DNA of 64,000 nucleotides from positions 260,363-324,362 of the forward strand of contig NMRA01000497.1 of NCBI GenBank assembly GCA_002633005.1, in the 5' to 3' direction. Below are positions 61,363-64,000 of this stretch, piece by piece. Both the position numbers and the translations under genes were made by a program. The notes under the pieces were generated by a model. The model saw only the letters and a list, made by a program, of their open reading frames with translations, did no database searches and had not been told where the DNA came from. Source of the DNA: Phoronis australis. Lineage: Eukaryota; Phoronida; Phoronidae. Positions within the stretch are counted from its first letter, which is position 1; each line of letters starts with the position of its first letter.

Positions 61363-63167
61363 TCAATTTTTTGTATTTTGGTAGAAACGGGCTTCCAGTC
61401 ACAGTACTTTCGTTTTAACTTTGTAGGAATTTCTTGCGAACGTGAGTATTCAGAACTCATGCGAGGACTGTTAGAATCGACAGAAGTTAGTGTTTTGGAC
61501 AAAAGCGCTTGAATTAAAGAAAAATTCCTGCCAACATACATGATACTTATATGAGAAGCAAAAACGTAGGTAACATTTTGGCCCACCATGCTCCGGCATT
61601 AATCATCACCATGCGTAGTGGTTATATACAAGTGAATCCTGGTATTGCAGAATGTGACGTCTGAGGCTATTTTAACATTATTGTTGTGAACACGAAACTA
61701 CAACGAACTAGTTTTGGCACAATCGTACTAAAACAAAACCAACCAACGTGGCGCCCAACTGGATGCTTGAAGTCCAAAGACTTCTTGAAGACACTGCATT
61801 AAAGATCGGTACAAAGAACACCATAAACGTGGGCTCAGTTTACGATCTGCCTTTCTAAAACACCTCCTAACAAATTTTGATATTTAAATTGTACTGCTTT
61901 GAAATTTCTTGTTCTGCATGGTGGTCCCATGAAGTTGCATGTACTGGCAGGGCTGGATTTTGGCGAATCCTGTTACTAAAAGGCAAATTAAACAGATTTT
62001 AGCCTTATACTTCTAAACAAATCCTGATCTTGGATCATGATACAAAATTCCAAATCCGCACAGTGCATCTCCTTTCATTCTCGAGTAATAATCGCTGATC
62101 AAATTTTCAGGAGAATGGGCTGATGTTTCAACGTTCAGAAAATACAAGGACACAAGGCTTTGGAGCTTTTCATCATCCTTTGTTTCGCTATACCATCACC
62201 TAAGTCGGATCCAGAAACTTAAACTCAAAGTACAAACTACAAAATTTCCTAATTAACTCATTCGACTAAGTGGTCACAGCGCATAAAGTTTGGTTGCGTT
62301 CGCTACGAAATCACCAACCATGACTAAGAACTTAATGAAGGGAAACTCATCGATCATCCTCAGTCGATGTTAGCCTCGCCAAGTCGGCGGCACAATTCTG
62401 GCACCGTAGCTATTCTGGTCAGCTGTCAACTGGCTGTGACCACGTCTGAGGAATCTGAGAAAGTGCGCAAGATACTTGATGTGTGTACATGTACGTGTAA
62501 GTCTTAGATATTGACTGGACATAACAGAACAACTTCATCCGTAGTCATTCTTTATATTTTTTACCCTCACGGCTTTTCTTAATGCATAAGTTTCTCCACT
62601 TGTTTTTTGACCAATTATTTTTTATTGTATTTTATAGTTTATCATCGTACCCAAGGATACGCCCAATGTATATCGAAGTCACAAAAATAATTTCGAATGT
62701 CGGGTAGTTTCAATATGAGTGAATGAAATCTGAAATGGACATGTAAGTTACTGTCAGAAAGAAACTTTTTTTTATTAGTTTTAGTGTGGAAAAGACGCAG
62801 TAAGCTCTTTGCGGAGATATTATTAAGGTAAGCACTTCACACCCAAATGCAGTTCACATTTTACTATTAGTATCACTACTGATCACATTTGTTTTTGGCC
62901 AATATGAGTACGAACTTTAAAATCAGCGCACGACATTGTATTAATCGACGTTTTGGTTTATTGTCTCTAAACCATTCTAGAGACAAACGTTCACAATAGT
63001 TCAATCATGTTACAGAGGTGGAGAACAGATTGTACAGATACACGTCCATATGCATTGTGAGGGGAGAGACCAGAAATCAAAACAGTTGGAGCTCAAATAG
63101 AAACATTGATGCATAATATTAGGATACTAATTTTTTAATGCTAATAATAGTAAATGATAGATAAGCA
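61363..63167. other. Intergenic DNA, no gene seen
   Basis: AT-rich. No repeat or exon is recognised. Confidence 0.5.
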
Positions 63168-63234
63168 TAATGATAATGATAATGACAATGATAATGATAA
63201 TAATAAAAAAATCATTATCATTATTATTATTATA
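63168..63234. repeat. Mirror-like (AATGAT)n/(ATCATT)n microsatellite hairpin
   Basis: AATGAT-type repeats at 63169-63205 are followed after a short A-rich spacer by their reverse complement at 63211-63233, so the strand can fold into a long hairpin. Confidence 0.85.
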
Positions 63235-64000
63235 TACAGTGTAAGTAGGACTTTATGCACGTGTACACGTGATTATAGTAATAGTAAAGGTAATGACGAA
63301 GACGATGGCAACAATAATTTTAGGGATTGCAGTAATTATTGATATTTTTTATAGTTATTACTTTTGAAGTTACTGTTGCTATTACCAGTACTAATCATAA
63401 GGGTGACCATAATAACAACCGCTTTTTAATTTTGTAGAATAGAGTTGCCTAATTTTATTCAAATATTTTTTTATTTTAAACAAGAACGCTGACGACAACC
63501 TGCTACAAACTCTTTTGTGAGACCTACTAGTATGCGATAATCTGTCAATCGTAATTTTAACGTTTCGTAGTACTACGTTTTGCGTGGTGTCCAATCAACA
63601 TTGAGACAATTATCGTTTTTGTTATTTAGCTCACTAGACAACAAAATAATGACACTGGGAATTAAGACTGACTAAACTAATTAACTCTAAAATGTTAAAT
63701 AACATGTTCTATAACACTGTGAACAAATTTCAATAATTAAGTCATATCTCACGAAAGATTACAACCTGCTTAGGCACAGTTCAAAACTCAGTGTGGTACA
63801 TTGACATAACCTGCACGTCAAGCTGGACATGCAGGTCACGGGCACATTCAGAGTCCGTGCAAAAGCAAGAATCTAATGAATATCTTGAATGCCTCAACCT
63901 GCGGCAATCTCCGACGATGATCTGCCCACCAACAAGACTACTCATCTTCACCATTGCTAGGCGACACTTGGGAACACCTAATAAATCAAGAACTGTCGGC
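63235..64000. other. Intergenic DNA, no gene seen
   Basis: AT-rich to the window end. Nothing recognised. Confidence 0.5.

Noticed and set aside
1-64000. CRISPR arrays, operons, rRNA genes or bacterial islands
   Set aside because: The intron-rich genes and repeat types are animal. The satellite at 1081-5380 has no spacer structure.

Overview
The window is animal nuclear DNA. It is AT-rich and its genes are split by many GT-AG introns. Two complete multi-exon genes and one probable third gene can be rebuilt by joining exons in phase. The animal trehalase, fibronectin type II domains, a DIRS-type retroelement, hAT-like miniature repeats and the frequent octamer TACATGTA suggest a marine invertebrate. 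A hemichordate or similar deuterostome is my best guess, but the sequence does not prove it. Single N characters at 16201, 26022 and 45315 mark assembly joins.

Layout. 1-17350 holds no gene I can support. It contains a degenerate 40-bp satellite (1081-5380) with embedded exon-like 42-nt cassettes, a tRNA-like relic, palindromes, and a 1.2-kb direct duplication (15008-17412) that ends inside the first coding exon of the next gene. 17351-36309 (+) is a 16-exon gene for a 767-residue type I membrane protein: signal peptide, two FN2 domains, two related extracellular modules, one transmembrane helix and a short tail. Its intron 5 holds a decayed DIRS-like retroelement. 37243-48609 (-) is a 10-exon GH37 trehalase gene encoding 600 residues with a C-terminal GPI-type signal. 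The FN2 gene and the trehalase gene converge, with poly(A) signals about 50 bp apart. 50306-55667 (+) is a protein-kinase gene with a Cys-rich N-terminus, a long basic region and an altered catalytic loop. It is divergent from trehalase across 1.7 kb. 55668-64000 is mostly repeats and unassigned DNA, with one plausible 3'-terminal exon at 61172-61344 followed by two AATAAA signals.

The three main genes share no obvious pathway. Trehalase splits trehalose at the cell surface, the FN2 protein looks like a surface adhesion or binding protein, and the kinase is of unknown role. The exon models rest on reading-frame closure: the summed exon lengths are 2304, 1803 and 1908 nt, all divisible by three. 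The most unusual observations are the satellite-embedded mini-exon cassettes, two GC-AG introns, a 123-nt stop-free in-frame intron whose retention would add a hydrophobic stretch, and the noncanonical kinase.
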